A stretch of DNA of 63,170 bases from Oribacterium asaccharolyticum ACB7. GTDB taxonomy: Bacteria; Bacillota; Clostridia; Lachnospirales; Lachnospiraceae. This document shows positions 26,107-35,628 of this stretch, piece after piece. Below the pieces are notes generated by a model. That model worked only from the letters and a program-made list of their open reading frames with translations. It was not told where the DNA came from and searched no databases. Every line of letters begins with the position of its first letter. Position 1 is the first letter of the stretch. The position numbers and the translations under genes were made by a program. The stretch spans positions 1-63,170 of the forward strand of contig NZ_JH414506.1 in NCBI RefSeq assembly GCF_000238075.1. Direction: 5' to 3'.

Positions 26107-27987
26107 TTAAAGTAAATCAAAGATTTCCGGTTTAAACTTCATAATAAAATTTTCCAGCGTATCCTTATCTGCCAAAGATGAGGCTCCTTGTTGTGTTGAA
26201 GAATAGGCTCCTGCACAGTTCGCAATCTCCAGTGCAAAATCAAGACTATAGCCTTTTAAGAGATATGCCACAAAGGCACTAATAAATGCATCCCCTGCTC
26301 CCGTGCTGTCCACAGAAGATACTGAAATTCCTTGAATGCTTTTTTCTCTATCCTTATTTACAAAATAACAGCCCAGCATACCCAAGGTGACTATCACGTT
26401 TTTCACTCCCTTTTTCAGGAAATATTGAGCCGCCTCCTTATAGTCTTTTGCTTCAGGAACTAATTCCATAATTTCACTTTTATTCGGTACAAGACAGTCT
26501 AATAGTGGCAATACTTCATCTGGAAAAGAGGAGCAGGCACTAGGCTTTAAAATAGTCTGTATTTTCCTCTTTTTGCACAAAAGACAGGCTTCAAATAAAG
26601 CTTCCGTTGAGACCTCTGTTTGCATAAGACAGTACTGAGCCTCTGCAAACAAAGCCTTATTTTTCTGAATATAAGCAGCATCTAGCAAAGCATTTGCACC
26701 TGATGCCACAGAAATCATAGAATCTCCATCTTTCTGAACAAAGATATAGGCTCTTCCTGTCTGGACATTTTTATCTCTTTCAATTCCACTACAGTCAATA
26801 TGTTCTTTATGCAGTGTGGAATAAATCAGGTTCGAATCCGCATCTTCGCCCACTATGCCGATTGGAAGAGGTGTAATCCCCAGTCTTTTTAACCCAATAG
26901 ACTGATTCAAGCATTTTCCTCCGGGATACTGTGAAGAATATCTTGTCGTAACGGTCTTCCCGCTTTCCGGCAAAGACGGGAAAATAAGATAATGATCTAC
27001 GTTGATACTGCCTACAAGAACTACTTTCTGCGAATCCTCATTTACAGGGGCACCCATAGTATCCTGTTTTAATATAGAAAAATCATAAGAAAACTTCTCC
27101 TTTACAGATTCTCCATTTTCCACTCTACTAATCAGCTTCTGCATACAATATGAAGAAAAACGACGATGCGGAATTATATAGGCCGAGAGGTACGGGTTAC
27201 GGTTTTCTCCCTCCTCGTCCCCTCGCAGACTAAGGAGTGATATTCGCTCGGGAATAGAATAAGAATGCTCTTCGCAAATTTTTTGTACTTCTTCTCCTTT
27301 TTTTGCAGAAATAGAAACAATCCCCGTAAATGCTAAGTCCTGCAAGAATTGTTTTTCCATTTCTTCTTTTGTGAAAGAGGAAAATTCCGTTTTGATTTTT
27401 AGCTCATGTTCTACCAAGGCTCTACAATAGCCATTATGAAATTTATGTCCATTCCTGCTCTCTTCTGTATAGCAGGCGATATGCCGATGTCCCAAGCCAA
27501 TCAGCTCATTTGTGATAAAGTAAGCCATTTTCTCATAATCGAGCGGTTTAATATCCTGGCTACTCTCGACTATAAAAAAAGGAATTTTACTCTCTTCCAA
27601 AAGCTTCTTACTATCTTCATTGAGTGGAAGAATTGGTTCCCATAAAATACCATCTAATTTTCTTGCAATCAGTAAATTGATTTGACGCCTTTCTTCCTCA
27701 TACGAAGAAAAGGAGCTTAAGACAAGACTGTGGTAGCCTTGTCTTTCTCCTTCTTCCAAATAGCCGATGACTTGCATAGGGTGGTCAAAACTTCTGAGTA
27801 GTACTGCCACCTGCAGACTTCGGCTTTCCAGTTCATCGACTTGCAAGGGCAAAAATCCGCATTCTTTTGCTAAATTTAAAATTCTCTCTTTCGTGGCAGG
27901 ATTGATATTCTCATCTTTATGATGCATGATTTTAGAAATGGTGGATGAAGACACCCCCGCCAAACGAGCGAAATCTTTAACTTTCAA
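26107..27987 (-). CDS. LacI-type regulator fused to a PfkB-family (ribokinase-like) kinase
   Basis: A single 626-residue frame with two proteins' worth of domains. Residues 1-50 are a LacI helix-turn-helix (MKVKDFARLAGVSSSTISKI). Residues about 58-310 are a periplasmic-binding-protein-like sensor. From residue 321 there is a complete ribokinase fold with VGSINVDHYLIFPSLPESGK, YPGGKCLNQSIGLKRLG and the catalytic STGAGDAF (GAGD 563-566). The kinase half is closer to ribokinase than to fructokinase. It is the last gene of the nucleoside operon, four bases after a nucleoside hydrolase. It probably reads ribose or ribose 5-phosphate status, so catalysis and repression may be coupled (inference). 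Confidence 0.9.
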   Translation of the reverse strand: MKVKDFARLAGVSSSTISKIMHHKDENINPATKERILNLAKECGFLPLQVDELESRSLQVAVLLRSFDHPMQVIGYLEEGERQGYHSLVLSSFSSYEEERRQINLLIARKLDGILWEPILPLNEDSKKLLEESKIPFFIVESSQDIKPLDYEKMAYFITNELIGLGHRHIACYTEESRNGHKFHNGYCRALVEHELKIKTEFSSFTKEEMEKQFLQDLAFTGIVSISAKKGEEVQKICEEHSYSIPERISLLSLRGDEEGENRNPYLSAYIIPHRRFSSYCMQKLISRVENGESVKEKFSYDFSILKQDTMGAPVNEDSQKVVLVGSINVDHYLIFPSLPESGKTVTTRYSSQYPGGKCLNQSIGLKRLGITPLPIGIVGEDADSNLIYSTLHKEHIDCSGIERDKNVQTGRAYIFVQKDGDSMISVASGANALLDAAYIQKNKALFAEAQYCLMQTEVSTEALFEACLLCKKRKIQTILKPSACSSFPDEVLPLLDCLVPNKSEIMELVPEAKDYKEAAQYFLKKGVKNVIVTLGMLGCYFVNKDREKSIQGISVSSVDSTGAGDAFISAFVAYLLKGYSLDFALEIANCAGAYSSTQQGASSLADKDTLENFIMKFKPEIFDLL

Positions 27988-27990
27988 GCT

Positions 27991-28998
27991 TTATTCTCCA
28001 TTTATAATCGTACGTATAAAGAGATCCATAAATCTCTTTCCGTCTACTGTTTTCGCTATCCTTACATTTTTCATTTTTCGATCCGGATAGTCGTAAATCT
28101 GTACCCCATTAAAAGCAATGGTCTGGCCTCTTGTTAATCTTCCTTCCAGAGCGACTTCTACATGGCAGCGTTCACTATATGTGCAAAGCTTCTCCTCCAC
28201 AGCAACTGCCGCCGTAATCACATCATCCATCGGAAATCCCACGAGATGAAAATAGCTTCTCCACACATCTATGTAAATCGGGAATTTCTTCAATATATAA
28301 TCCGACACGGAAGACTTACCGTTACTTGTTATATCAAAAAGTGAGTCTCTTGTAAGCATGGAATCGGCAAAAAGATTATTTTCACAAATATCCAAAGGCA
28401 CCAATGTCACGGGTACACCGCTTGTTAAAACAAGTTGAGCCGCCTCCGGATCCGCAAAAATATTGTATTCCGACACCGGCGTAATATTACCCGGAATATG
28501 GAAAGCTCCTCCCAGGACATATATTTCACCTAGAAGAGGTACGATGGATGGATCTTTTTGGATGGCCATGGCCAGATTCGTGGTTGGTCCAGTACACACC
28601 AGGGATAAGTTTTCTTTGTACTGATGCGCCATGCGGATGATAAAGTCTACCGCAGATTCTTTTTCTTCCACAAGCTTGGTTTCTTCGGACTTATTCATTT
28701 CCACTAAACGATCCCCGAATTTTTCTTCAAGAGAAGCAAAAAAATTCACCGGATCCCCTAGGAGATTCTTCTGTTCTTTCACCAGGGGACCTTCCGCTCC
28801 ACGGTAGACCGGAATTTGTTTTCCTGTAACTTCTACCGTATGAAGTGCCACCCGAGTGGCCTGCTCAATACTCCCCGCAGCTCCACTCACTGTGCTAACA
28901 GCCAATAAATCAAAATCCGGATGGAGGGCCGCAAAGAAAAGTGCCAGTATATCATCTCCTACTGAATCAATATCTAAAATAATCTTTCGATTATTCAT
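27991..28998 (-). CDS. nucleoside hydrolase, variant metal motif
   Basis: A 335-residue inosine-uridine-preferring nucleoside hydrolase family protein. It splits ribonucleosides into base and ribose. The N-terminal calcium-binding motif reads DIDSVGDDILAL instead of the usual DxDPGxDD. It keeps the essential aspartates but lacks the P-G-H/I turn. AEYN followed by IFADPEAA is present as in the family. It overlaps the YczE-like gene by four bases. A second hydrolase (29688-30653) has the standard motif, so the two may differ in base preference. Confidence 0.9.
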   Translation of the reverse strand: MNNRKIILDIDSVGDDILALFFAALHPDFDLLAVSTVSGAAGSIEQATRVALHTVEVTGKQIPVYRGAEGPLVKEQKNLLGDPVNFFASLEEKFGDRLVEMNKSEETKLVEEKESAVDFIIRMAHQYKENLSLVCTGPTTNLAMAIQKDPSIVPLLGEIYVLGGAFHIPGNITPVSEYNIFADPEAAQLVLTSGVPVTLVPLDICENNLFADSMLTRDSLFDITSNGKSSVSDYILKKFPIYIDVWRSYFHLVGFPMDDVITAAVAVEEKLCTYSERCHVEVALEGRLTRGQTIAFNGVQIYDYPDRKMKNVRIAKTVDGKRFMDLFIRTIINGE

Positions 28999-29630
28999 AG
29001 TGCCTCCTCTTTTCCTTTCAAAAAAATATCTAAAATCCTCTCAATACTGGGGCGAACAAGCTGTACTGTCGGCCCGGTCAGGAAGGCAGCCACCACGGTA
29101 CCCACACCCACAGTGCCTCCAAGAATATAGCCAATTACCACAAAAGCGGTATCTCCTATAACTCTGACCAAACGATACTGTACCTTGGTTTTCCTGCTGA
29201 TAATCTCAGAAATCAAATCAATTGCTCCAACCCCTAAATCCGCCTTAATATAGGTCGCAATTCCACAGGACATAATAAAGAGTCCTACAAGAATCAAAAC
29301 CAGCTTTAGTAAAAGATGAATTTCTCCCTGTACAAGAATTGTTAAAATCTTCCGTACAAAATCTGCTGTATAGCCGATTCCGAAAATGGCAATAACAGAA
29401 GAAATATTAATGAAACTCTTGTCTATAAAAAATACGATAAGAAGAATAATCACGTTAATCAGTGCAGAGGATGTACCATAGGAAATACCAAATACTCTTC
29501 CTATTCCCAGCTCAAATACACTGGCTGGATCTACTCCCATGCCGGAATACAAAAACATAGCTACACCTATTCCACAAAGAATAAGTCCTACTAAGGATAT
29601 TATAATTCTTTTCCACATTTGATTCTTCAT
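28995..29630 (-). CDS. YczE/YyaS-type integral membrane protein
   Basis: A 211-residue protein with five to six membrane segments. LCGIGVAMFLYSGMGVDPAS (about 17-36) and GLFIMSCGIATYIKADLGVG (about 115-134) are two halves of an internal repeat, typical of the YczE/YitT-like family, whose transport role is undefined. It lies between two nucleoside hydrolase genes and overlaps one of them. Export or uptake of a nucleobase or ribose is a reasonable guess but unsupported by sequence. Confidence 0.75.
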   Translation of the reverse strand: MKNQMWKRIIISLVGLILCGIGVAMFLYSGMGVDPASVFELGIGRVFGISYGTSSALINVIILLIVFFIDKSFINISSVIAIFGIGYTADFVRKILTILVQGEIHLLLKLVLILVGLFIMSCGIATYIKADLGVGAIDLISEIISRKTKVQYRLVRVIGDTAFVVIGYILGGTVGVGTVVAAFLTGPTVQLVRPSIERILDIFLKGKEEAL

Positions 29631-29687
29631 TTTTCAACCCTTTATTCATTCTTCCGTTAAAATCTTTACTTTATTTCCAAATTTTCT

Positions 29688-30653
29688 TTAGCCAAGTCTT
29701 TTCATCGCTTCAAAAAAAGTTTTTACAAATTCTTCTCTGTGTACGCCTGTTAAAAACTTGGTATTCCGAACAACCTTCTTACCAAAAAGCTTCTTTTGGT
29801 AGTCTACCGTATCCACCACCGTCATTCCTCTTGTTAATTCTCCTGTGACTTCCACATCTACGTTACATTGTACACTCTCAAAAAGTTCAGGATGTACTAA
29901 TGCTGCGATAGCACAAGGATCATGCAAGGTACAACCGGGAAATCCCTCTACTTCATAGTGGTATCGACTGAAATAATCAATCAGTTCTGCGACAAAAATA
30001 GACATTTCATTCCCCTGCGCACGCAATATTTCATTTTCTTCTCTCGTAATATATGCTTTCTGTGTCACATCAAGACCTGCCATAACGATAGGTAATTCAC
30101 TGTTAAAAACCACCTTAGCCGCTTCCGGATCTGCAAAAATATTGTATTCCGCAGCCGGAGTCCAGTTTCCAATGGTTCCGCCACCCATGATATAGATTTC
30201 CTCAATTTTCTGCTTTAGTTCCGGTCTGGTAATAAGGAGCTGTGCAATATTGGTTAAGGGGCCTATTCCCACAAGTGTAATTTTCTCTTCGGATTCTTCC
30301 AGAATCTTTTCCATAAGCTTAAGTGCGGATATCTCTACCGGAGCAAATCCATTTTCCGGAAGTACCGGTCCTTCCAGACCGGATTCCCCGTGTACCAGCT
30401 CTCCGCCGATGACCAGTTTCCTGATAAGGGGCTCTTTAGCTCCCACGGCAACCGGAATATGCAGCTGTTTCGCTTTCGTTAGAACACGAATGGCATTATT
30501 TGTCACCTTTTCAATGGTCTGATTCCCCGCCACAGTGGTGACTGCCTTAATTTCCAAATTCGAAGAAGCCAATGCCCATAAAATCGCCATTGCGTCATCA
30601 TGTCCCGGGTCACAATCTATTATGATTCCTCTTTTTCTATTCTCCTGCATCAT
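29688..30653 (-). CDS. iunH: nucleoside hydrolase
   Basis: A 321-residue nucleoside hydrolase. GIIIDCDPGHDDAMAIL near the N-terminus is the standard calcium-binding motif. VAGNQTIEKVTNNA and AEYNIFADPEAA are further family blocks. It releases ribose from imported purine or pyrimidine nucleosides. The start is ATG 30653 (or the adjacent ATG 30650) after AAAGGA. The upstream in-frame extension is not supported. It follows the second permease gene by 63 bases. Confidence 0.94.
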   Translation of the reverse strand: MMQENRKRGIIIDCDPGHDDAMAILWALASSNLEIKAVTTVAGNQTIEKVTNNAIRVLTKAKQLHIPVAVGAKEPLIRKLVIGGELVHGESGLEGPVLPENGFAPVEISALKLMEKILEESEEKITLVGIGPLTNIAQLLITRPELKQKIEEIYIMGGGTIGNWTPAAEYNIFADPEAAKVVFNSELPIVMAGLDVTQKAYITREENEILRAQGNEMSIFVAELIDYFSRYHYEVEGFPGCTLHDPCAIAALVHPELFESVQCNVDVEVTGELTRGMTVVDTVDYQKKLFGKKVVRNTKFLTGVHREEFVKTFFEAMKRLG

Positions 30654-30716
30654 AGTTTCCTTTCTCTGCTTTATTCCACTTTTTTCTACAGCGTTTATCC
30701 TGCGCTGATACATCAC

Positions 30717-31631
30717 TTACTTTGCTTTATCTGCATTCCTTTTAATCGAGTACAAAATCAATCCTACTATCGTCGCCATATACGGAAGCATCTGTACGAG
30801 CTCCGGAGGGAACGTCGTTACCTGTAAGCCGTAAGAAAGCGCCTCCGCTACTGCAAATAAAAGAGAAGCCATGGTCGCACCGATGGGAGTAGAATTCCCC
30901 ATAGCATCAGCCGCAAGAGCAATAAAACCTCTTCCTGCCGTCATGTTTTTCGAGAACCAGGTTACATATCCCATTGACATAAATGCTCCTGCTATACCTC
31001 CCAAAACGCCACTGATAGCCAAGGCGATGTAACGAGTTTTTAATAAACTGACTCCCACTGAAGATAAAGCCTTCGGATCTTTTCCCGCAGAACGAATACG
31101 TAAGCCTAGCGGTGTTTTATACAAGAGAATATAAACCACAAAAACCATAAAGAATGAAACATAGGAAAGAATATTGTGGTTCGACAATATTTTCCCAAGC
31201 ACCGGTATTTCCTCAATAATAGGAATGGGGATACTGGGTAATTTTCCAGAGTCCAAAGCCAAGGTTGTTCCTTTATCCTTGACTACCGCATACATGAAAT
31301 AAACGGTTCCCCCTACTGCCATAGTATTAAAAGCAATACAAGTCAGTACGCTGTCTGCTTTCAAGCTCATGGATACATATCCAATTAAGAGAGAACAAAT
31401 TACTCCCACCAAAATAGCCACCAAAAGACCAACCCACGGTCCACCTAAAAAGGCACTGGCAAATACTCCCGCTAGAGCAGAAATGAGCATGATTCCTTCT
31501 ATTCCAATATTGGTTATTCCAGCATTAGATGTAATCACTGCCCCCAGCGAAGCCAAAACGAGTGGTGTCGCCACACGAATTAAAGAGTAAAAAAACGAAC
31601 TGGTAAAAATCACTTTCACTAAAGTTTTCAT
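30717..31631 (-). CDS. nupQ: nucleoside ABC transporter permease
   Basis: A 304-residue permease of the BPD_transp_2 family with about nine membrane segments. SLGAVITSNAGITNIGIEGI near residues 28-47 and FIALAADAMGNSTPIGATMA near 235-254 match the guanosine/nucleoside importers NupQ/YufQ. It overlaps the partner permease by four bases. Confidence 0.9.
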   Translation of the reverse strand: MKTLVKVIFTSSFFYSLIRVATPLVLASLGAVITSNAGITNIGIEGIMLISALAGVFASAFLGGPWVGLLVAILVGVICSLLIGYVSMSLKADSVLTCIAFNTMAVGGTVYFMYAVVKDKGTTLALDSGKLPSIPIPIIEEIPVLGKILSNHNILSYVSFFMVFVVYILLYKTPLGLRIRSAGKDPKALSSVGVSLLKTRYIALAISGVLGGIAGAFMSMGYVTWFSKNMTAGRGFIALAADAMGNSTPIGATMASLLFAVAEALSYGLQVTTFPPELVQMLPYMATIVGLILYSIKRNADKAK

Positions 31632-32716
31632 TCCTTTCCTCCTTTATCCCCTGCTGTCACACGTGTAATCACCTTATGATGATATTTCTCCAAAAAGGCA
31701 TTGGCTGCCACAAGTACAATCACTAGAGCTTCAATAATGGCAACAATCTCCGAAGCCACATCCGACTTCTTATACATATAGTCTGCACCAATTCTTAAGT
31801 ACGCTACCGCAAAGGCCGCAATCGGAATATAGGCAGGATTTTCTTTCGCTAAAATATTTAATACCACACCATCAAATCCATAACCCGGAAGAGCAGACCA
31901 TTGGAAACGGGAGTACATTCCGAGCATCTCCGCACCACCACCTACCCCGGCAATAAAACCGCCAAGCAATTGAGACATCATAATAATCCCGGTTGTGCCA
32001 ATTCCTACATATTTTCCAAATTTAAGATTCTCACCGACAATTCTTAACTTCATTCCCCACTTAGTCTTATAAATAAACTGCCAGGTGAAGACCACAAATA
32101 CTGCAACTAAAAAGATACCATAATGCAACCTGGTCTTAGGAATAAGATTTCCTAAATTCACTCCCTCCCTAAACGGGAAAGAAGCACTGTATGCCGAACT
32201 TGGATCTTTTGCTACTTGGTTAAAAATAAAGGTACCAATATAGAGTGCTACATAATTCAGCATAAGCGAAAGCACTAATTCACTACTGTTCCACTTCACC
32301 TTGCATATACCAGGAATTCCGCAAACCAAAGAACCGACGATGCCTGCCAAAAACAAAGCAAGAATAATCGAAAGCACAGGGGGAAGAGGCATATAAATGG
32401 CAACAATCGCCGAAGTTAAAGCTCCCAGAAAAAAACCACCCTCCGATGCTAGATTAAACTGTCTTGCCTTAAACATAACACAAACAGACAGACCTGCAAA
32501 AGTCAGCGGAATCGCTGTTTCCAATACCGTACTGAAACGTCTTAATGTTGTGAACGGCCCAATAAAGAGATTTAATAGAGCAGAGAACGGATGCTCTGTA
32601 GAAAATGCCATAATCACAAAAGAAATAAAAAATGCGATAAAAACCGCTACCACAAATCGAATAATAGAAAAATAACGATTATAACGATCCACTTTTGCAT
32701 TCATATTCATCGCCAT
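31628..32716 (-). CDS. nupP: nucleoside ABC transporter permease
   Basis: A 362-residue NupP/YufP-type permease. ETAIPLTFAGLSVCVMFKAR and FNLASEGGFFLGALTSA are the family opening, and LPGYGFDGVVLNILAKENP lies near residue 275. The start is ATG 32716 after GGAGGTGG, overlapping the ATPase stop by ten bases. It pairs with NupQ to form the channel. Confidence 0.9.
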   Translation of the reverse strand: MAMNMNAKVDRYNRYFSIIRFVVAVFIAFFISFVIMAFSTEHPFSALLNLFIGPFTTLRRFSTVLETAIPLTFAGLSVCVMFKARQFNLASEGGFFLGALTSAIVAIYMPLPPVLSIILALFLAGIVGSLVCGIPGICKVKWNSSELVLSLMLNYVALYIGTFIFNQVAKDPSSAYSASFPFREGVNLGNLIPKTRLHYGIFLVAVFVVFTWQFIYKTKWGMKLRIVGENLKFGKYVGIGTTGIIMMSQLLGGFIAGVGGGAEMLGMYSRFQWSALPGYGFDGVVLNILAKENPAYIPIAAFAVAYLRIGADYMYKKSDVASEIVAIIEALVIVLVAANAFLEKYHHKVITRVTAGDKGGKE

Positions 32717-34269
32717 ATTTTTTCCACCTCCTCTTTGCTCTGGTTCTTTACGCCCAGCATGTAGTATCCCAACTCTTCTTCCGTGAGCTCCGCAGTATCT
32801 TCAAAGTACGCGTTTATTTTTCCATTCCACATCACTACACATTTATCACTCAGTTCAAAAACTTCATTCAAATCAGCAGAAATAAGTAAAACAGCTGCTC
32901 CAGCATCTCTAAACTCAATTAATTTTCTTCTAATCAATTCCGATGTGCCTGCATCAATTCCTCTGGTGGGTTGCTCCGCGATGATGATTTTAAAATCCTC
33001 CGTCAATTCTCTTGCTGCAACCACCTTCTGGATATTTCCACCCGAAAGCATATTCACCTTCTGCTTGGACGAAAAACAAAGTACCTGGAAATCTTCTATC
33101 CATTTTTTTGCATCCTTTTCCATCCTGCTTTCATCCAAAAAAACATTTTTTTTCAAATATTGATCAACCTTGCAAGCAAAAATATTATCCCGAATACTCA
33201 TTCGTTCTGCAGATCCCACCGACATTCTGTCTTCCGGAATATAAACCACGCCCTTTTCTCGAAAGGCCTTGGGCGAATAGTCCTGCATTCTTTTATTTTC
33301 AATGAGAATTTCTCCCTCATTCTTTTCTTTCATACCAGACAGGATCTCTGCAAGCTCAGACTGCCCATTTCCTTCTACTCCGGCTACACTCACGATTTCT
33401 CCGGCATACAACTTAAAGGAAACATGATCCAACATCATTTTCCCAAGCTTATTGGTATAACACAGGTCTTTTGCCTCTAAACAAAGCTCTCCTTTTTTTG
33501 CCGGTAGCTTATCGATGTGAAGCACGACATCTCTTCCTACCATCTTACTAGAGATTTCTGCCGGGCTAGTGTCCTTAACTTCTTTTGTTTCTACTGTTAC
33601 ACCATGTCGCATAATGGTCACTCTATCGCAGATCTCCATGATTTCATTCAACTTATGAGAGATGAAAATAATAGTGTGCCCCTGCTTCTTTAAATTCCTC
33701 AACTCTTCAAATAAATTTTTTGTCTCCTGCGGTGTCAAAACTGCGGTAGGCTCATCCAAAATGAGAATTTTAGCTCCTCTTACTAGGGCTTTTAAAATTT
33801 CTGTTTCCTGCTTTACACCCACACTGACATTTTCAATTTTTTCCTCCACATTTATGGAAAAGTTATACTTTTCCGCCACTTCGGAAGAAATCTTCAACAT
33901 CTCTCTTCTATCCAAAAAGAACCCATTTTTCTTAGGTTCTTTACCGAGGACAATATTCTCGGCAATGGTCAGAGATTCGACTAACATAAAATGCTGGTGA
34001 ACCATCCCTATCCCTAAATTTATGGCTTTTTTCGGACTATCCAAGGTAACTTCCTGCCCATTCAGATAGATTTTCCCCTTTTCAGGTTGCTCCATACCGA
34101 AAAGAATCTTCATCAGGGTGGATTTTCCCGCACCGTTTTCACCTATTAAAGCATGGATTTCTCCGGCAACAATTTCCAGATTGACATCTTTATTGGCCAC
34201 CACACCGTTGGGATAGACCTTTACGATTCCTTCTGCTTTTAAAACTACTTTGCTATTCATATCGCCCAT
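32707..34269 (-). CDS. nupO: nucleoside ABC transporter ATPase (two ABC domains)
   Basis: A 520-residue duplicated ABC ATPase of the NupO/YufO type. It carries Walker A GENGAGKST near residue 40, ILDEPTAVLTPQE, a second domain with VEGNGQSE in place of Walker A, LSGGNIQK and IIAEQPTRGID. The second Walker B has Gln where the catalytic Glu-Pro pair often reads DEP, which is usual in this family. The start is ATG 34269 (GGAGG eight bases upstream). It powers uptake of nucleosides bound by the downstream-listed lipoprotein at 34382-35506. Confidence 0.93.
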   Translation of the reverse strand: MGDMNSKVVLKAEGIVKVYPNGVVANKDVNLEIVAGEIHALIGENGAGKSTLMKILFGMEQPEKGKIYLNGQEVTLDSPKKAINLGIGMVHQHFMLVESLTIAENIVLGKEPKKNGFFLDRREMLKISSEVAEKYNFSINVEEKIENVSVGVKQETEILKALVRGAKILILDEPTAVLTPQETKNLFEELRNLKKQGHTIIFISHKLNEIMEICDRVTIMRHGVTVETKEVKDTSPAEISSKMVGRDVVLHIDKLPAKKGELCLEAKDLCYTNKLGKMMLDHVSFKLYAGEIVSVAGVEGNGQSELAEILSGMKEKNEGEILIENKRMQDYSPKAFREKGVVYIPEDRMSVGSAERMSIRDNIFACKVDQYLKKNVFLDESRMEKDAKKWIEDFQVLCFSSKQKVNMLSGGNIQKVVAARELTEDFKIIIAEQPTRGIDAGTSELIRRKLIEFRDAGAAVLLISADLNEVFELSDKCVVMWNGKINAYFEDTAELTEEELGYYMLGVKNQSKEEVEKIWR

Positions 34270-34305
34270 GGTTTGAACCTCCAAACTAGGAACCCAAGAG
34301 TAAAG

Positions 34306-34333
34306 AAGAGCCGCGCGCTTACGCACGGCTCTT
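34306..34333 (-). other. intercistronic stem-loop
   Basis: AAGAGCCG and CGGCTCTT (8-bp arms, 12-base loop) sit between the binding-protein gene and the ATPase gene without a following T-run. Such elements often stabilise the upstream message so that binding protein exceeds ATPase. Confidence 0.6.
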
Positions 34334-34381
34334 ATCACAAACAAGCCACCCTACGTGATACACGCGGCACATTATCCTTTA

Positions 34382-35506
34382 CTACGGTTTTACTGCATTT
34401 CTAATTTTATCCAATTCTTCTGTAGACATACCGATTGCGGAGCTAACCTTAATCTTACCATCTACTACTTCCTGCTGAATTTCTTCAATCTTTGCTTTTT
34501 GCTCGTCTGTGAAAGAGGCATTATAAATGTCATTCTTTGCAAGTCCCACGCCCTCTTCCGCGATACCAAGGCTTTCTGCAGCTCCCCATTTCAGCTCGCC
34601 CTTTAAGTCCTTATCAATAGCACGGAAAATTGCATCTCCGACATTCTTTATCATGGAGGTCACAATATGTTCTGCCGTCTTCTTATCCCCCTTATTTTCA
34701 TAGGCGGTAGACTGGTCAGAATCCACACCGATAATCTTCTTATCCTGTTCTGTAGCAGCCTCAATGGAACCAAGCCCTGCAGGACCAGCAGCAGCAAAAA
34801 CAACTCCCACTCCCTGATTAAACTGTACAATGGCATGCTCTTTTCCCTTTGCAGGATCATAGTAGTCACCAGTATAGGTGCTAATCACTTTCACGCCTGA
34901 ATTTACACTCTGTGCTCCCTCAATGTATCCTACAAGGAAGTCATTGATTGGCGGAATGTCCATTCCGCCGATAAAGCCGATTGTTCCACCCTCCTCTACA
35001 GAAAGCCCTGCTGCAGCACCTGCAAGGAAAGATCCCTCGTTTTGCTTGAAGGTAGCACAATATACATTGGAAAGATTAGCAGCCTGGAAATCTACCACAT
35101 TATCGATAAGGATGAACTTCTTCTCAGGATAATCCGGTGCCAACTTCTGCACCGGCTCTACCATAGAAGGAGAAACAGCGATAACATAGTCAACAGGCTC
35201 ATCCGCAGCATCCGCCAGTGCAGGCTCCCACTTCGCCTCATCATCACCAGTTTCAACCACCTTAACATCCATACCAAGTTCATTTTTCAGTCTTTTCATC
35301 CCTCTGTTGGCAGAGTCAAAAAAGCCTAAATCTCCAAGATTACCGTTGATAACCAGAATAGCTTTCTTTCCAGAAGCCGCTTCATCTTTTACAGCATCCC
35401 CGGCAGCTTCTGTCTTGTTCGAATTGTCAGTCTGTACCTTAGCACCCCCACAAGCCACAATAGCCATGCTCATCAGAAGCATCGTTGCAATACTACGTTT
35501 TTTCAT
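34382..35506 (-). CDS. nupN: nucleoside-binding lipoprotein (BMP/Med family)
   Basis: A 374-residue lipoprotein, with ATG 35506 after GGAGG and a lipobox around IVACGG. The mature region has the BMP-family pattern KAILVINGNLGDLGFFDSAN, SPSMVEPVQKLAPDYPEKKF and GTIGFIGGMDIPPINDFLVG. These proteins bind purine or pyrimidine nucleosides. It is the second gene of the operon, after ribokinase. Confidence 0.93.
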   Translation of the reverse strand: MKKRSIATMLLMSMAIVACGGAKVQTDNSNKTEAAGDAVKDEAASGKKAILVINGNLGDLGFFDSANRGMKRLKNELGMDVKVVETGDDEAKWEPALADAADEPVDYVIAVSPSMVEPVQKLAPDYPEKKFILIDNVVDFQAANLSNVYCATFKQNEGSFLAGAAAGLSVEEGGTIGFIGGMDIPPINDFLVGYIEGAQSVNSGVKVISTYTGDYYDPAKGKEHAIVQFNQGVGVVFAAAGPAGLGSIEAATEQDKKIIGVDSDQSTAYENKGDKKTAEHIVTSMIKNVGDAIFRAIDKDLKGELKWGAAESLGIAEEGVGLAKNDIYNASFTDEQKAKIEEIQQEVVDGKIKVSSAIGMSTEELDKIRNAVKP

Positions 35507-35628
35507 TTTTTCCTCCTCATAGAATATAATTCTCACACCTTTTCAGGCAACTTCTTGTAGCTTATACTCAGTATTTTTACTTTTAGTTCCTCTATGATTC
35601 ATTCTACTATTTTTAATTTTTTATATTC

